DNA from: Cladocopium goreaui
Lineage: Eukaryota; Sar; Dinophyceae; Suessiales; Symbiodiniaceae
Assembly (NCBI GenBank): GCA_947184155.2
Contig: CAMXCT020002056.1
Location: 53,637-117,636, forward strand
DNA: 64,000 bases
Direction: 5' to 3'
Made by a program: the position numbers and the translations under genes. Positions 13,643 through 24,464 of the stretch are shown here, piece by piece. Numbering within the stretch: the first letter of the stretch is position 1; each line of letters begins with the position of its first letter. A model generated the notes under the pieces. The model made no database searches and was not told where the DNA came from. It saw only the letters and a program-made list of their open reading frames with translations.

Positions 13643-15692
13643 TTGCTGTGTTGCATAATCGGCTGTTTCGGTGGCTCTTGCCTCGATCTGCTTGCGAGGT
13701 GTCGCTGCCCCTGGATTGGACCTCTCACACACCTTTTACTCTGCGTGACCGGCTTTCTGTACCTTGGCGACAGCTGTGCTCAAGCATCTACGAATAACAT
13801 CATTGAGGCCGCACAGTGCTTGGTGCTGACAATTTGCGCCAGTTTTGTTTTGACATTGTTGGTGCACAGATTGGGCATCTGGCCACCTACTGTGCATGTG
13901 TACGCGAAACTTGTCTTAGGCAACGTATGGACAGATCAGTTAGCGCAACCAGATGCGAATGACATTAACGCAATCAACTCGGTACTCCCAGGCCTCCCTG
14001 CACAGTTCCGTACAGCCACACCACAAGAGGTAGCCCAACTTCCACGGATTGTTGATCCACAGCTCCTCGAAGGCACCACAGTCAACTTCAGCCGCTCCCT
14101 GATCCGCCTCGCGTGGATGTTGCAACATGTTGAAACCCTGCTCCCAATGACAGGGGAAATACAAGCGGAGCTAAATTGTCACACAGCAGGGGTAAGCGAC
14201 TCCCATGCGTGGGGACTCATGCTTCCCTCCAGTTCGCGTGTCAGCCCAGTTACATACCACTCAGTGGTGGCAGTAAGATACCCTGACCTATGCCGAGAAA
14301 TGGATAACCTATGGGAACTTGGCAGCTTCGCATCTGGAGGCATTCCCGACCGACCACCAGGCTTTCAGTTTGTACTATGGGACACTGAGGCGAAAATTAA
14401 CGGGCTTGTGGCAGCTGACCTAAACACACTAGTCTCACATGTCATTGAAGACTTCGAAGGCAGCACCAGCTTTTCCAACGGCCTCTTTGTCATGACGACA
14501 GTAACTGACCACAAGAACAACCTTAACAGATCCACCATCAAAAAGACCTTTTCCCGAACGCTTCGCGTGGAAACCATCGCTAACTCGGCAGGAGGCACTG
14601 CTGCAGTAGCCATGGTTGCACAGCCCAGCACAAGATTTCTTAATGGCCACTTTTATGCTGACGGATCCCCCACCGAAGACACAGAAGATTGCTTGGGGCG
14701 AATCACAGTCGGATTAACCAGGTCCAAATCACTCACTATAGTTGTTTCCCCCTGGACATGATAGGGTTGATTGGCATGGCGCAAGTCCTAGCTACACTCG
14801 CCTATGGAATCAAAGGTTTACGGAGGGGCATCTCGACGTGGGACTGGCCTTACTTCCATGATGACCCACAACACGAAAACACCAGCCAAATGGAACGATG
14901 GTCACTGAATCAAGCCCCCACATGGACAGCCCCACCCTTGGCCATAGCCAACCGCCACTACAACACCAACAACCAACTTGTCCAAAACACGCGATACAGG
15001 CTCATCCTTGCCAAAGCATCCAACTTCGACTGGCTCACTCGCGACAGGCATGCAATGCGTGACCTCACCGCAGTTGCCAAGGAAGGCTCGCATCATTGGG
15101 TGCCTATACAGAACTTGCCGTTCGATGAGATAATCCTATTTGCATATGCAGCCGACCACTCATCTCGACCCACGTATGTCTGTCTGCCTTCAGGCCTGTA
15201 TCATGCGCGCAGCGGTCGAATTCTGCAGCAATCCGGACCCAATCAAGAGGTAACGCCCCTACCCGGCATTTACTTCTTTGATGGCTGGAGAGTACGACCC
15301 TCATGGACATTCCGACCGACCTGCCTCGGGCGCAGGATCCACCCGAACATGATACCCAGCTTCCGGCGGCAACTTCTCCCACTGCTGAACCACCACAAAC
15401 ACCGGACGAAGAAGCCCGAGACATACTTGCCAAGGCAATTCGAAACCAGGCTGAAGATGGACCCAGCACACGGAGGGCGGCAATTCGAGCATATAAGTAC
15501 TTGCATGCCATGGTCCGTCAACACAGCCCACAGCTCCAGAAGGTATATGAGGCCTCCAAAGAACACGCTACACGCAGCAAAGGCACCCAGGAATCCTTCA
15601 AATACCGGGCTCAACCGCAAGAACTCCCTGCTGTCCCACCGCAACTCACGTCTGAGCTGCTACACTGCTTGTCCACCTTGCCTGACCCCTGA
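13643..15692 (+). pseudogene. SF1 (Upf1-like) helicase C-terminal fragment, frameshifted
   Basis: A coding remnant runs through three frames. In the first frame (to 14761) a motif V-like block (RVETIANSAGG) is followed by a motif VI-like block (GRITVGLTRSKS), as in the C-terminal RecA-like lobe of Upf1/Dna2-type superfamily-1 helicases, which act on RNA or DNA with ATP. The frame then stops, and homologous-looking sequence continues in another frame from about 14752 (LDMIGLIGMAQVLATLAYG), as if one C were lost from the CCCCC run at 14748-14752. A second switch near 15290 leads to an acidic tail that stops at 15692. No Walker A box was seen upstream, so this is a partial copy. The sensible coding character starts near 13,800 rather than at the first ATG. 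It is uninterrupted by introns, fitting a transposed or mobile-element gene. The two frame breaks could also be sequencing errors. Confidence 0.5.
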
Positions 15693-15828
15693 CCCCTGGC
15701 CAAAATCACCATCAACCTGGACACGGCAAGTCAATGGGTATCAAAAATGGGAAGACTTTTTTTTGCGGATGAGTACGTTCAGCGTCCAGGACCCGAACAC
15801 CGCCACAGGCAGTGGGCTACTTTGCTAC

Positions 15829-15852
15829 CAGTCGTGGGTCTCCCACGTTGGT
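15829..15852 (+). repeat. Hairpin repeat, copy 1 (CGTGGG-TCT-CCCACG)
   Basis: Perfect 6-bp stem at 15833-15838 and 15842-15847 with a 3-nt loop, flanked by CCAGT and TTGGTTA. It belongs to a four-copy family in this region. Confidence 0.7.
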
Positions 15853-16039
15853 TATCCCCGCTGTAAGTGTATCAGCGCGAAGATTGAGCATAACAGCGAC
15901 AGGTGCCATGGCGAGATGTCTTTGACATCGTTCTAGTCTCTGCCACCAAACACGGAAACAAAAGACCCCCACAAGAAACAAACAACAGAGGAGACGGGGG
16001 GCGAGGGACAAGCCATTCAGCGTGTACGGTACGACAGGC

Positions 16040-16063
16040 CAGTCATGGGTCTCCCATGTTGGC
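16040..16063 (+). repeat. Hairpin repeat, copy 2 (CATGGG-TCT-CCCATG)
   Basis: Same core as copy 1, but both arms have changed together (CATGGG at 16044-16049, CCCATG at 16053-16058), so pairing is preserved by a compensatory substitution. Confidence 0.7.
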
Positions 16064-16125
16064 CCCCTTTTTTTTTCAAACAAACAAACCAATTGGGCAG
16101 CATGGGCTATGTGTACGGGTATTAC

Positions 16126-16149
16126 CAGTCGTGGGTCTCCCACGTTGGT
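16126..16149 (+). repeat. Hairpin repeat, copy 3 (CGTGGG-TCT-CCCACG)
   Basis: Stem arms at 16130-16135 and 16139-16144, flanked by CCAGT and TTGGTAAC as in copy 1. Confidence 0.7.
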
Positions 16150-18373
16150 AACATCCGCCACGATCACGCTACTGAAACCGAGATTGTGATACTTCTGCTT
16201 GTGTGGACTTCTTGGGGGGCCGAATCTTCTCGATGATGAGGCTGCGGTGAAGTCTGCTATGGGCATGTCATCTCTTACATCCGGATTTACCATTTGGTTG
16301 AGCAAGGTGCGCTTGTTTGCTTTCAAGTATTGCCGTAATTTCTGAGATGAGTCTGTCCGGGTCGGTGGAAACATCTTTGTTTGACAGCTCCGTCCAGATG
16401 CAATGGCCATCCTACAGGCATTAGCGAGTCTTCAAGGCATCCGTCTCCGTTCTGTTCGATAACGGTGCCTAAGAGAGGTATCGTGGTCTTTAAGGTTGAT
16501 ATACGGACGATTGCAATTCCATGTTTGAGGCGCTAGGAGGCTTCGCAACTTCTGCTAGGGCTTCGAATTTAGGATGGTCGCTCAGGGGCAAGACGGCCTC
16601 CTTGATGATGAGGCGTAGCCCATGCATGGGTTCTGAAGCAGTTTTGGCTACGGTTTCATCTTCAAACCAGGTTGGGCGTAGGATTTGACTCCCATGGCCG
16701 TCCTGGAGTTGCGGCATTTGATTTCCTCACGGCGGAGGCTGTGGTACACTGGCCGAACCATCCAGGCTGGAATAAACACATTGATTTAGCTGACATTCCA
16801 CGCTACATTGACCCCAGTTTGTTTAAACTCTGCCGTGATGCATCGCACTTGCCCCTCTATGGTTTTGATGAATCATTCGGTTCTGTCTAGTGACGCGGCG
16901 ACCTTAAGACCCAGGTAAAACTCTTCAAACAGTAGTCTTTTAGTAGCATGAACGAGAGGTGGGGTGATCTGGTTTCAGTACGTGTCTGGCATGATCCGCA
17001 GCTCAATTTTTTTTTCCTCTGGTACGGCCGATCTCGCTCTAAGGCTCGGTCCTTACTTGAGAAGAAGCTGTTTAGAAAACTTCTACATGGACACAGGTGG
17101 TCGCATGCAGCGTGGCAAATCATCAAAACAAAAACACAAACCACCAAAAACAAAAGGCAAGACGCAGATCCCCCAGCCAGATTTGCGTCTCACCATCCAA
17201 AGGACAGCAAAGCAAACAGCGAACGGGGCAAGAGCCCAACAGAAACAACCACAAAAAATTTGCCAAGGACACAGTGGTAAAAACCCACTGTGTCGCAACT
17301 GACTCAAAAACTTGCAGCAAACGAATTAATTGCCACCCAGTAAAGTGAGACACGCAATCGACGTTGTTGCCAAGCAGACAACAAAAAGCCTCATTTGCTA
17401 TACACTGTCGCCTAACCCAGCCTCTCAGAGTCCTCTCACAAGTACTTGTTCACGTGCCCATGTTTAGAACAAGAGCAGGTCCAAAAGCGTAAGCAGGAGC
17501 AGGAGAAAGATGACATTGGCGGCCAGTAGTGTCTTTTGTACCTCTCCCCATTGCGGGGAGCGGCCCAGTGGCTACGACAATACGGTCACACAGGGCCAGG
17601 TAAGTGACCATCCGTAATAGAATATTGTGATACAAGTTGGTCACATACAAGATTCCTTCCGCAATAAGTAGAAGTTCTCTACCAATCTTCCATGACGCGA
17701 TGAACTCTTGCAGTAGCCTTCCACGTATCTTCTGTGCATAAACTATACAACCATGATGAATGGCATGTCGCTTCACCCTTACCCAAAGGGTGCTCCCACA
17801 GGGTGTCAAATTTCCATACACATCAGAAAAAATCCTCGCAGTGCTGAGCTCCAGACTTCTCTCGCCTAAGTGAGGGTAGGGGAGAAAGCACAAGTGGGAA
17901 GAAAACACCAAGAGCCAAAGAACACACAAACACCACAAACAAGCAGGAGGAAGGGAGGGCGCCAGGAAGGCAGAAGAGGACAGGAGCGGAGTATGCCACA
18001 CATGCTGCGGAGAATGACGACAGTGTGACTTAGCGGTGTCCTATGTGAGCCCTGGATCATGCTAAGATGAATACCTCAGCGCAGAAGTACATAGCACCAC
18101 CACTACACATGCACTATGGTGTAGAGGGTAACACAACAGCACACAAGGCCAAAGGTCTTTTGCTGCAATGAAGCAAGATGAAGCAAGGAAAACAACGCAC
18201 CACAACACCCCAAGCAATAAAGCAAGGCAACCGGGCCGTCACATGAAGCAACCAGATACACAGAGGGAGTGCCAGCAGAACTGGGCCAGGACGCCACGAG
18301 ACTAATGCTAATTTACAATTTATCTTTTTTGCGGCCGTGCTTTCCTTGCCTCGGGTTGTCTTTGGACTTCGCT

Positions 18374-18481
18374 TTTGGTTCCTCTCGTGCTGTGGCTCCT
18401 CTGTGTTGTGTTGTTTTGTTGGTGGTTCTGCCTGCGCTTTGCTGCTGTCTTCTCCGTGGCCTTTTCCCTCCTCCCTTCGGT
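18374..18481 (+). repeat. Inverted repeat, left arm (about 105 bp)
   Basis: Nearly identical to the reverse complement of 20725-20829, with a single substitution and a small indel near the outer end. The pyrimidine-rich strand contains CTTCTCCGTGGCC and TTGTGTTGTTTTGTTGG. The arms are about 2.24 kb apart. Confidence 0.8.
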
Positions 18482-19477
18482 GCAAGGCCGTCAGCCTCAA
18501 AAGCGCTGGTAATGGACCAATACACAGTCCAGTGAGCAAATCCATCAAAAACAAACCAAACCAAAAAAGAAGCAAACAAAACAAAAAACACACAACCACA
18601 ACCAAACCAAACCAAACAGAACACAGAGAAGTGGAATCGCAACCAGCAATGGGAATAATATGTATGATGACATCTTGTGTGTCATTTTGAGAATGGCTAC
18701 CGAAAAAGAAGCAAAACAGAGAAAACACAGAAACACAAAAGAGGCCAGGTAAGAGGGTGAAAAGCGACACAGCTTAAAGCGGAAACCAGGGATCTCCCCA
18801 GCCAGGATCTCCGAGATCAGCCGTTCAGACATAGCATTCACTCTGGCACTTCGAAGCAAACACCGACAACGCCGGCTTGCAATGAGAGGAAAAACGAATA
18901 AAAGGCGAAACAGGAGATGAGACATGGTCTATTGCGTGAAATGACAGCAGTAGCTACGGCATTCAGGGTGCAGCATCATTATCATTGGGGAGCTGTAGGG
19001 CACTCTTGCAGTGCATGCAGCTTTCAAAACTGTATCCAATGCGATCGAGTGACTCGACAGCATTGATGCAGACTTGCAAGCGTGGAGCTCCTTCAGCGGT
19101 CAACAAATGTATGCGCTGCAGTCAATTGTCTTCAGCACGGTCGGTTGACCATAGTTCCTGGCTCAGTCGCATTGATGCAGGGATGCGAGCGTTTTTCTCT
19201 GGACAGGGACTAGATCTGTCATCGAACTGTTCAGCTAAGGTCCTGGACGGGCAACTTGTGTCAGTTGTGTTGAGGTCCTCTTGTCGGGTAGTGTTGTACG
19301 CTCGCTTGTATGAGCTGTAGCTGTCGGCTTGTTACTGCACGTTCTGTTACATTGGCTCGGGCCTCTACACGGATGCGCAGACTCTTTAGGCAACAGCAAG
19401 CCGTGCATATGGCTCTGCAATCTTGCTCGTTGATTACGCCTGCAAGGAATTCTGTTTGTTGCAATGATATTTTTTGT

Positions 19478-19548
19478 GAGCCGAACCACCACCGGCAGTC
19501 TGTCAGCGACACACGAGTGCCGCGATACCAACTGAGCCACGAGAACGA
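19478..19548 (-). repeat. tRNA-derived SINE-like sequence (copy B)
   Basis: On the - strand the A-box-like TGGCTCAGTTGG (19528-19539) precedes a degenerate B-box TGGTTCGGCTC (19478-19488). It shares the leading GTCGTYCTCGTGGCTCA and the GGTGGTTCG block with copy A at 12515-12595. Confidence 0.45.
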
Positions 19549-19802
19549 CTTTGTTGCAATAAGGCATAAGTGTCTTCCAGTGTCCTTTGGGTATGCGTCA
19601 GTTTGCAAACATATTCTTGCAAGCGCAGGAGATCTTGTGCCTCATTGCGGCTCTGGCGTTCCTGAGACAGGCATGCCAGTTCACTCGATTGGGCTGTATG
19701 GTCAGACGGCATTTGAGCATTGAAAGCAGTGGATTGAGCTGAGCAAAACAGCAACGGGCGCCATGGCTTGATGTACTTTGACATTGTCCTACGCTACCTT
19801 TT

Positions 19803-19842
19803 TTCCATCCAACGCCTTCATGGCTTCCGCCAGGTCGTTCAA
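19803..19842 (-). repeat. Dispersed short repeat, copy 2 (inverted)
   Basis: Reverse complement reads AACGACCTGGCGGAAGCCAT followed by GAAGGCGTTGGATGG and an A run, matching the copies at 13587 and 21515. Confidence 0.6.
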
Positions 19843-20187
19843 CATCGTCCTACGCTACCCTTAACGAGATACTCCCTCCCCACACTGACTAAGGCAAGCT
19901 TGCCACACAATCAGTTGCCTATTCCGCTGGCGAAAGTCTGGTTTTGGTTGTTTTTTATTCTTTCTTTTGTGTTGTTTCAATCGATTGCCTGTCACAGGAC
20001 TTCTGTTGTCCTTGTACAAAAGCATTTCCTGCTTATTCTCAAGGACCGAGCCTTTAGCGCGACATCGGACACTCGAGGAAAAAAAGCCACACAATCAGTT
20101 GCCTAGGTGAAAGTCCACTAAGCTCTTGTAACCATAGGTACTCCATGGCGACAGCACCTGTGTTACAGTGGTCACTCGTGTGGCAAC

Positions 20188-20202
20188 CGTGGGCACCCCA
20201 CG
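20188..20202 (+). repeat. Hairpin repeat, copy 4 (CGTGGG-CAC-CCCACG)
   Basis: Same stem as copies 1 and 3 with a changed loop; followed by TTAACC, resembling the TTGGTAAC flank of copy 3. Confidence 0.55.
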
Positions 20203-20724
20203 TTAACCATTTGAGACTGCTGGAACTGCACGGGCGTACCGGCGCTGGGGTGTTCATGGTTGCTGGCGCTACTGGCAGCACTGTTTGAGGGAGGTGGGTC
20301 ACTGCTTCCTTCTGGCTTGATTATTTACGCAATAAGTGGACTTTTCGAGCAGAATCTTGGTTATTTCTCGAGAGAAAGCTGCAGAGTCGTCCACCAATGC
20401 CTTGGCGTCCGCAAGTGGCCCGTCAAGGACAATGGCAATGAGCATTTCGCCGCCATCTTTTTGGATGAGAGCCGGCGGACGGCAGGTCTGCGATAGCGGC
20501 TACTGCACGGCAAATGTCACCCCTCTTTGAAAGGGGAAGATTTCTGTCCAATGGCCGGCTCGGAATCAGCCCACAGTTGCCGCAGTGTGTATCTTGGCTT
20601 CGGTTCCATGTATTTCCGGTTTCACATTGCCGTTGTGAGACCATTGAGGTGCGTTGTGATTTATTTCTACTGAGTCTCTTTTCATGTCGTATTCTTTTAA
20701 CATGTCGTCGAGTACAAGAGACCA

Positions 20725-20829
20725 ACCGAAGGGAGGGAAAAGGCCACGGAGAAGACAACAGCAAAGCGCAGGCAGAACCACCAACAAAACAACACAACAC
20801 AGAGGAGCCACAGCACGAGAGGAACCAAA
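20725..20829 (-). repeat. Inverted repeat, right arm (about 105 bp)
   Basis: Partner of 18374-18481 in the opposite orientation. The purine-rich strand is on + here. Confidence 0.8.
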
Positions 20830-21514
20830 GGAAAGCACGGCCCCAAAAACAAACAATGTCAGTCTCCGGCGTTTTTTTCCGTCACCGCCGATCAGGGAAT
20901 TCTCGTTCTCGCACATGTTGCAATAACGTGGCTTCTGGAACACAGTGAGCTGGAAAGAGTACCCTGCTTGCCAATCTGACGCGATTGATTTCCCAGTGGG
21001 AAAATAGTGTCGATGCTGCATTTGCTGCTTAAGTTGCGCAGCGTCACAAGCCACTAAAACATCTAGTATGTCTCAGGTGGACATGACTACCGTACCCAGT
21101 CAAAAGGAGGAACGTTCCAGGCACGATCAAGAAGCTGAAAAATATCTGCAGAACTGTTCAGATGCTCCCAGAGTGTCTTCGTCTCAGCAAAGTGCCTGCA
21201 GTGCATTGCAACATAGCAAAAACAATGGGTCAGCCTGGAAATCCAGAACAAACACCACTCTTCCGACGAGCAGGCCAGCTGAATAACTGCTGATCCGAGA
21301 AAGAAATTCACGATCCATGTGCGCAGGCTTTGCTGCTCACGGACGCTTTTGGTTCTTTGTTTTTCGGTTTTTGTTCTCCGTTTTTGTTCTTTGGAACGTG
21401 ACAAGGACTATGGACTATGTATCGGTCCTCTTCCAGTTTACTTTTGCGGCCACTACAGCATCGGCTCCTGCGTGAATTAAATAATTGATCTCATATGCAA
21501 CATGCTTGGATAGA

Positions 21515-21561
21515 TGTTGAACGACCTGGCGGAAGCCACACGGCGTTGGACGGAAAAAAAA
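21515..21561 (+). repeat. Dispersed short repeat, copy 3
   Basis: AACGACCTGGCGGAAGCCAC, then GGCGTTGGACGG and a long A run; closest to copy 2 in its first half. Confidence 0.6.
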
Positions 21562-21973
21562 ATTGCTGCTCACGGACGCTCCAGACTGTCCAGCAGAGAG
21601 TGCCACTGGATCGTGCCAGTGTAACTCGAAAAAGGGAAGAGGGAGGAAGTCAAAGTGACGGGTGTGTGTGTGTTGTTGGGGTCGACAGTTCACAAGAAAA
21701 CAAAAGAACGCAGAATCGGGAGACAGACAGAGACAAACAGCACAAAGAAGTACCAAACAAACACAAGAAAAGGCCAAGCCTACGAAGAGGGGAAGCCAAC
21801 AACACCAAAAAGGACAAAAGGCAGCGAAACGAACAGAACCAACCACGGAAGAAAAGGGGCGCGGGGGGAAGAAGGCAAGCGGAGGCCAGCAGAAAAGGAG
21901 AGAGGACGTCCGGGAAGGCAGCAGGGGCAGAGGGAGAAAACCGCAGAGGCCAAGAAGGCGGGCAGGTGCAGCT

Positions 21974-21997
21974 TTAGCGGTGTCCGACACCGCCTAA
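21974..21997 (+). repeat. Palindromic hairpin (TTAGCGGTGTC / GACACCGCCTAA)
   Basis: Two arms around a single central C pair over the GCGGTGTC core. A half-copy, CTTAGCGGTGTCC, occurs near 18031. Confidence 0.6.
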
Positions 21998-22039
21998 GGG
22001 GATTTTGGACCACCCAAGGGCGAATATGAAGCCTTAGTG

Positions 22040-22216
22040 CATCAACCTCGTCACCCCACTGCCCGTGCGGCGATTCTAGCAGCCCTATTACCACAAAAGA
22101 CACTGATCCTTGCCCGAGCACAAGAATGTATTGGCCTCACACCACGGGAAGCCGTCGGCATCCTTGGATGGGACGGACTACGCACCAATCAGCTCACTTC
22201 TAGCATTAGAATGTGA
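22040..22216 (+). pseudogene. Short decayed coding fragment
   Basis: One frame reads smoothly as protein (TARAAILAALLPQKTLIL, ECIGLTPREAVGILGWDGL) before a stop at about 22214. I do not recognise the family. Its base composition resembles the helicase fragment at 13.8-15.7 kb more than the purine-rich DNA around it. Confidence 0.3.
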
Positions 22217-22354
22217 ATGTCGCTGTAAAACTGCACTAGTTATTGACTGCCCACTTCCGAGCTGGATCCTCCAACAATTGGACAAATCTGGATTTGGTGC
22301 GCACTGTGTGCAAGGAGTAGCCACCTCACTCGGACCAGGCAGTCGGTGAGAGGC

Positions 22355-22735
22355 CCTTCAGGAAGGTACCTTAAGGGGGGAGCTTGAGAAATTGAATTTG
22401 AAGGTCCGTTGAGGAAGGCTTCGAAGCCCCCTTAAGGTGCCTTCGAAGCCTTCGAAGCTCCCTTAAGGTACCTTCAAAGGCTTCAGCCAAGGCTTCAACG
22501 CTCGAAGCCACCTTGAGGTACCTTGAGGAGGCTTGGAGGCTTTGAAGGTCCCTTAAGGGGGCTTCGAAGAATTCGTCCGAGCCCGCTTAAGATACCTTCG
22601 AAGTCTTCGGCGAAGACCCCTTAAGGTACCTTCGTCGAAGCCCCCTTAAGGTACCTTCGAAGGCTTCGAAGCCCCCTTAAGATACCTTCGAAGCCTTCGA
22701 AGCCCTCTTAAGGTACCTTAAGGGGGCTTCGGTTC
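22355..22735. repeat. Palindrome-rich repeat block (CTTCGAAG / CCTTAAGG / GGTACC)
   Basis: About 380 bp built from shuffled short palindromes: CTTCGAAG, CCTTAAGG and GGTACC units recur in both orders, e.g. CCCCCTTAAGGTACCTTCG. It ends about 25 bp before the 5' LTR, separated by a C/T-rich stretch. Confidence 0.85.
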
Positions 22736-22759
22736 CTCGTTCACCTCCCCCTCTCCCCC

Positions 22760-22964
22760 TGTGATTTATTTTTGTTTACGTGTCTTCACAATGCATTCAT
22801 GCATGTTGACATGTATACTTAATTCATATCTCTCATGCGCACTCCGCATGGCTCAAGACTAGCAGCAAACCGCGTAGTGTAAAAAGAGAGTGCAGCAGCC
22901 ACTTCTTGTCCGCAGGTGTTCATAGGTCTCCAGGGCTCCCCTAATAGAGGGAAAAGCTACCTCA
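22760..22964 (+). repeat. 5' LTR
   Basis: Starts TGTGATTTATTT and ends AAAAGCTACCTCA. The first 109 bp (to 22868) and the last 36 bp (from 22929) are identical to the 3' LTR, while the 60 bp between are clearly diverged. It should contain promoter and start site, but no TATA box or start can be assigned by eye. Confidence 0.9.
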
Positions 22965-22967
22965 AAG

Positions 22968-22980
22968 TGGTAGCGGAGCC
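22968..22980 (+). promoter_or_regulatory. Primer-binding site for initiator-Met tRNA
   Basis: TGGTAGCGGAGCC begins 3 bp after the 5' LTR. It is complementary to the 3' end expected of an initiator tRNA (…GGCUCCGCUACCA) and resembles the TGGTATCAGAGC-type site of plant and fungal copia elements. This supports minus-strand priming by tRNA-iMet. Confidence 0.8.
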
Positions 22981-23778
22981 TGTGCCTTCGCCAAGTCTAG
23001 ATCCGTGTGCCGAACTGCCGTTCTCTGCATACATTCCGTATATCGGACTTGCGGAGGCAACCTGTAGGTCAAGTTAGAGTAGTTGCCATGGTCTTAATCC
23101 ACAACATGGATTCAGATGAAGAACAACTCCAGATTGTCTCGTATGAAGAGCCTGAAGCATATGCCGCCACCAGTCATTCCGAAAACCGGATGGGCATCAA
23201 AATGACACCGAAGGTTCCACCCCAATTTGATGGCCAATCAAGCTGGTTTGAATATGAAGATTTAATTGATGACTGGTTAGGGATCACAACATTGGATGCA
23301 GATAAACATGGACCATCCTTAAAGAATGCCCTCATTGGTTCCGCTTCTTTTTACAAGTCGATGCTCGATAATGCCCTACTCCGAGATCCGGATCGTGGCC
23401 TCGCTCATTTCAAGGACACATTGAGACCATACTTCGTGAAGGGAGTAAATCATGTGTTCCTTTGGCGATTCCTCCAGATGTTTCGCACATATCGAGGCCA
23501 GAGCGAATTCGTGCACTGGATAGGGCGATTTGAGATCGCGCAGAAGCGTTTGTTGGCTTCTTGGTCCGATCTGCTGGACATATCCGATCTTCCCGAGGCA
23601 GGCACTCAGGCATTTACGGCAGCACTCACAGATGAGCAAAGACTGCACTATAACCAGATAGTAACAGATGAAGATAAGCTAGCTTATCAACAAGAACTGA
23701 GAGAACAGACCATAACCAATAGAAGGACCAGACATGCACAGCAGTTTCCATTGTCAGACAATTTGATGTCACTGATTT

Positions 23779-23786
23779 TTCTAGTG
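23779..23786 (+). repeat. Target-site duplication, left copy (TTCTAGTG)
   Basis: Eight bases immediately left of the TIR element, repeated exactly at 28324-28331. An 8-bp duplication is typical of hAT-like and a few other DNA transposon groups. Confidence 0.85.
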
Positions 23787-24464
23787 TTAACTGTTTACAT
23801 GTGCCTAGAGAAATTATTTTATAAAATATTTTTTTTTTGTGATTTTGATATGATTTTGTTATGGTTTTGTTATGGTTTCCTTATGGTTGATTTTATGTTT
23901 TTTTTGCCTGTCCTCAAAACAGTTATGATTTCGATATGGTTTTGTTATGGTCCTGGAGTGCTTCATTTTTTCTTATGAAATTTGTTATGGCTGGTCGTAT
24001 CTTTTTTGTAAAAAAATATTTGGTCATTGTTTATCTTTTTTCACATTTCAGAATTGAAAAAACAATAAATTATTTGCATTTAAAAAATAAGAAAATTTGA
24101 ATCAAAAGCAAAAAATGCCTTAGCTGCTAACACATTAGACTTTTAGATTTTAGACTGAACAAAATCTTTACCTTATCCGTATCATAATTCAAAATCCATT
24201 AGTTTTTCTTTCAGTTATGCTTGATGTTTCAATTTGTTTGATTTTTTGACGCTAAACTAAATATAATTGTAAGAAGTAACTAGTAACTAGTAGAACGAAA
24301 GGAAGCGAATGATATTGAAATTGATCTTCACTTTTGGTTGGTCCACAAAGCCACAGATTCATTAGATGTTTCAAAGTTTTCTATGAGATGTATTTTCTTC
24401 TTTCCTGTCCTATCTGACATTTTTACTTGACATATATTCTTGGGTTCTGGTGTGTAGCTTCTGT

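Larger units (their letters stand above)
15853..18365. other. Repeat-rich, no intact gene
   Basis: Besides the hairpin repeats, this holds purine-rich and A/C-rich stretches (about 17125-17260 and 17860-18000). A short + frame at 16672-16890 reads plausibly as protein (HWPNHPGW, PSLFKLCRD) but has no known motif; it may be a decayed exon. The ORF at 17450-18001 (-) has no recognisable domain. Confidence 0.4.
18482..20724. other. Spacer between inverted arms, no supported gene
   Basis: It contains one SINE-like sequence, one inverted copy of the short dispersed repeat and one hairpin repeat. ORFs of 100-218 codons on both strands lack motifs. Confidence 0.4.
20830..22039. other. Purine-rich repeats, no intact gene
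   Basis: A long purine-rich strand (about 21600-21965) gives lysine/arginine-rich ORFs on + and leucine-rich ORFs on -. These look compositional and are not called as genes. Confidence 0.45.
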
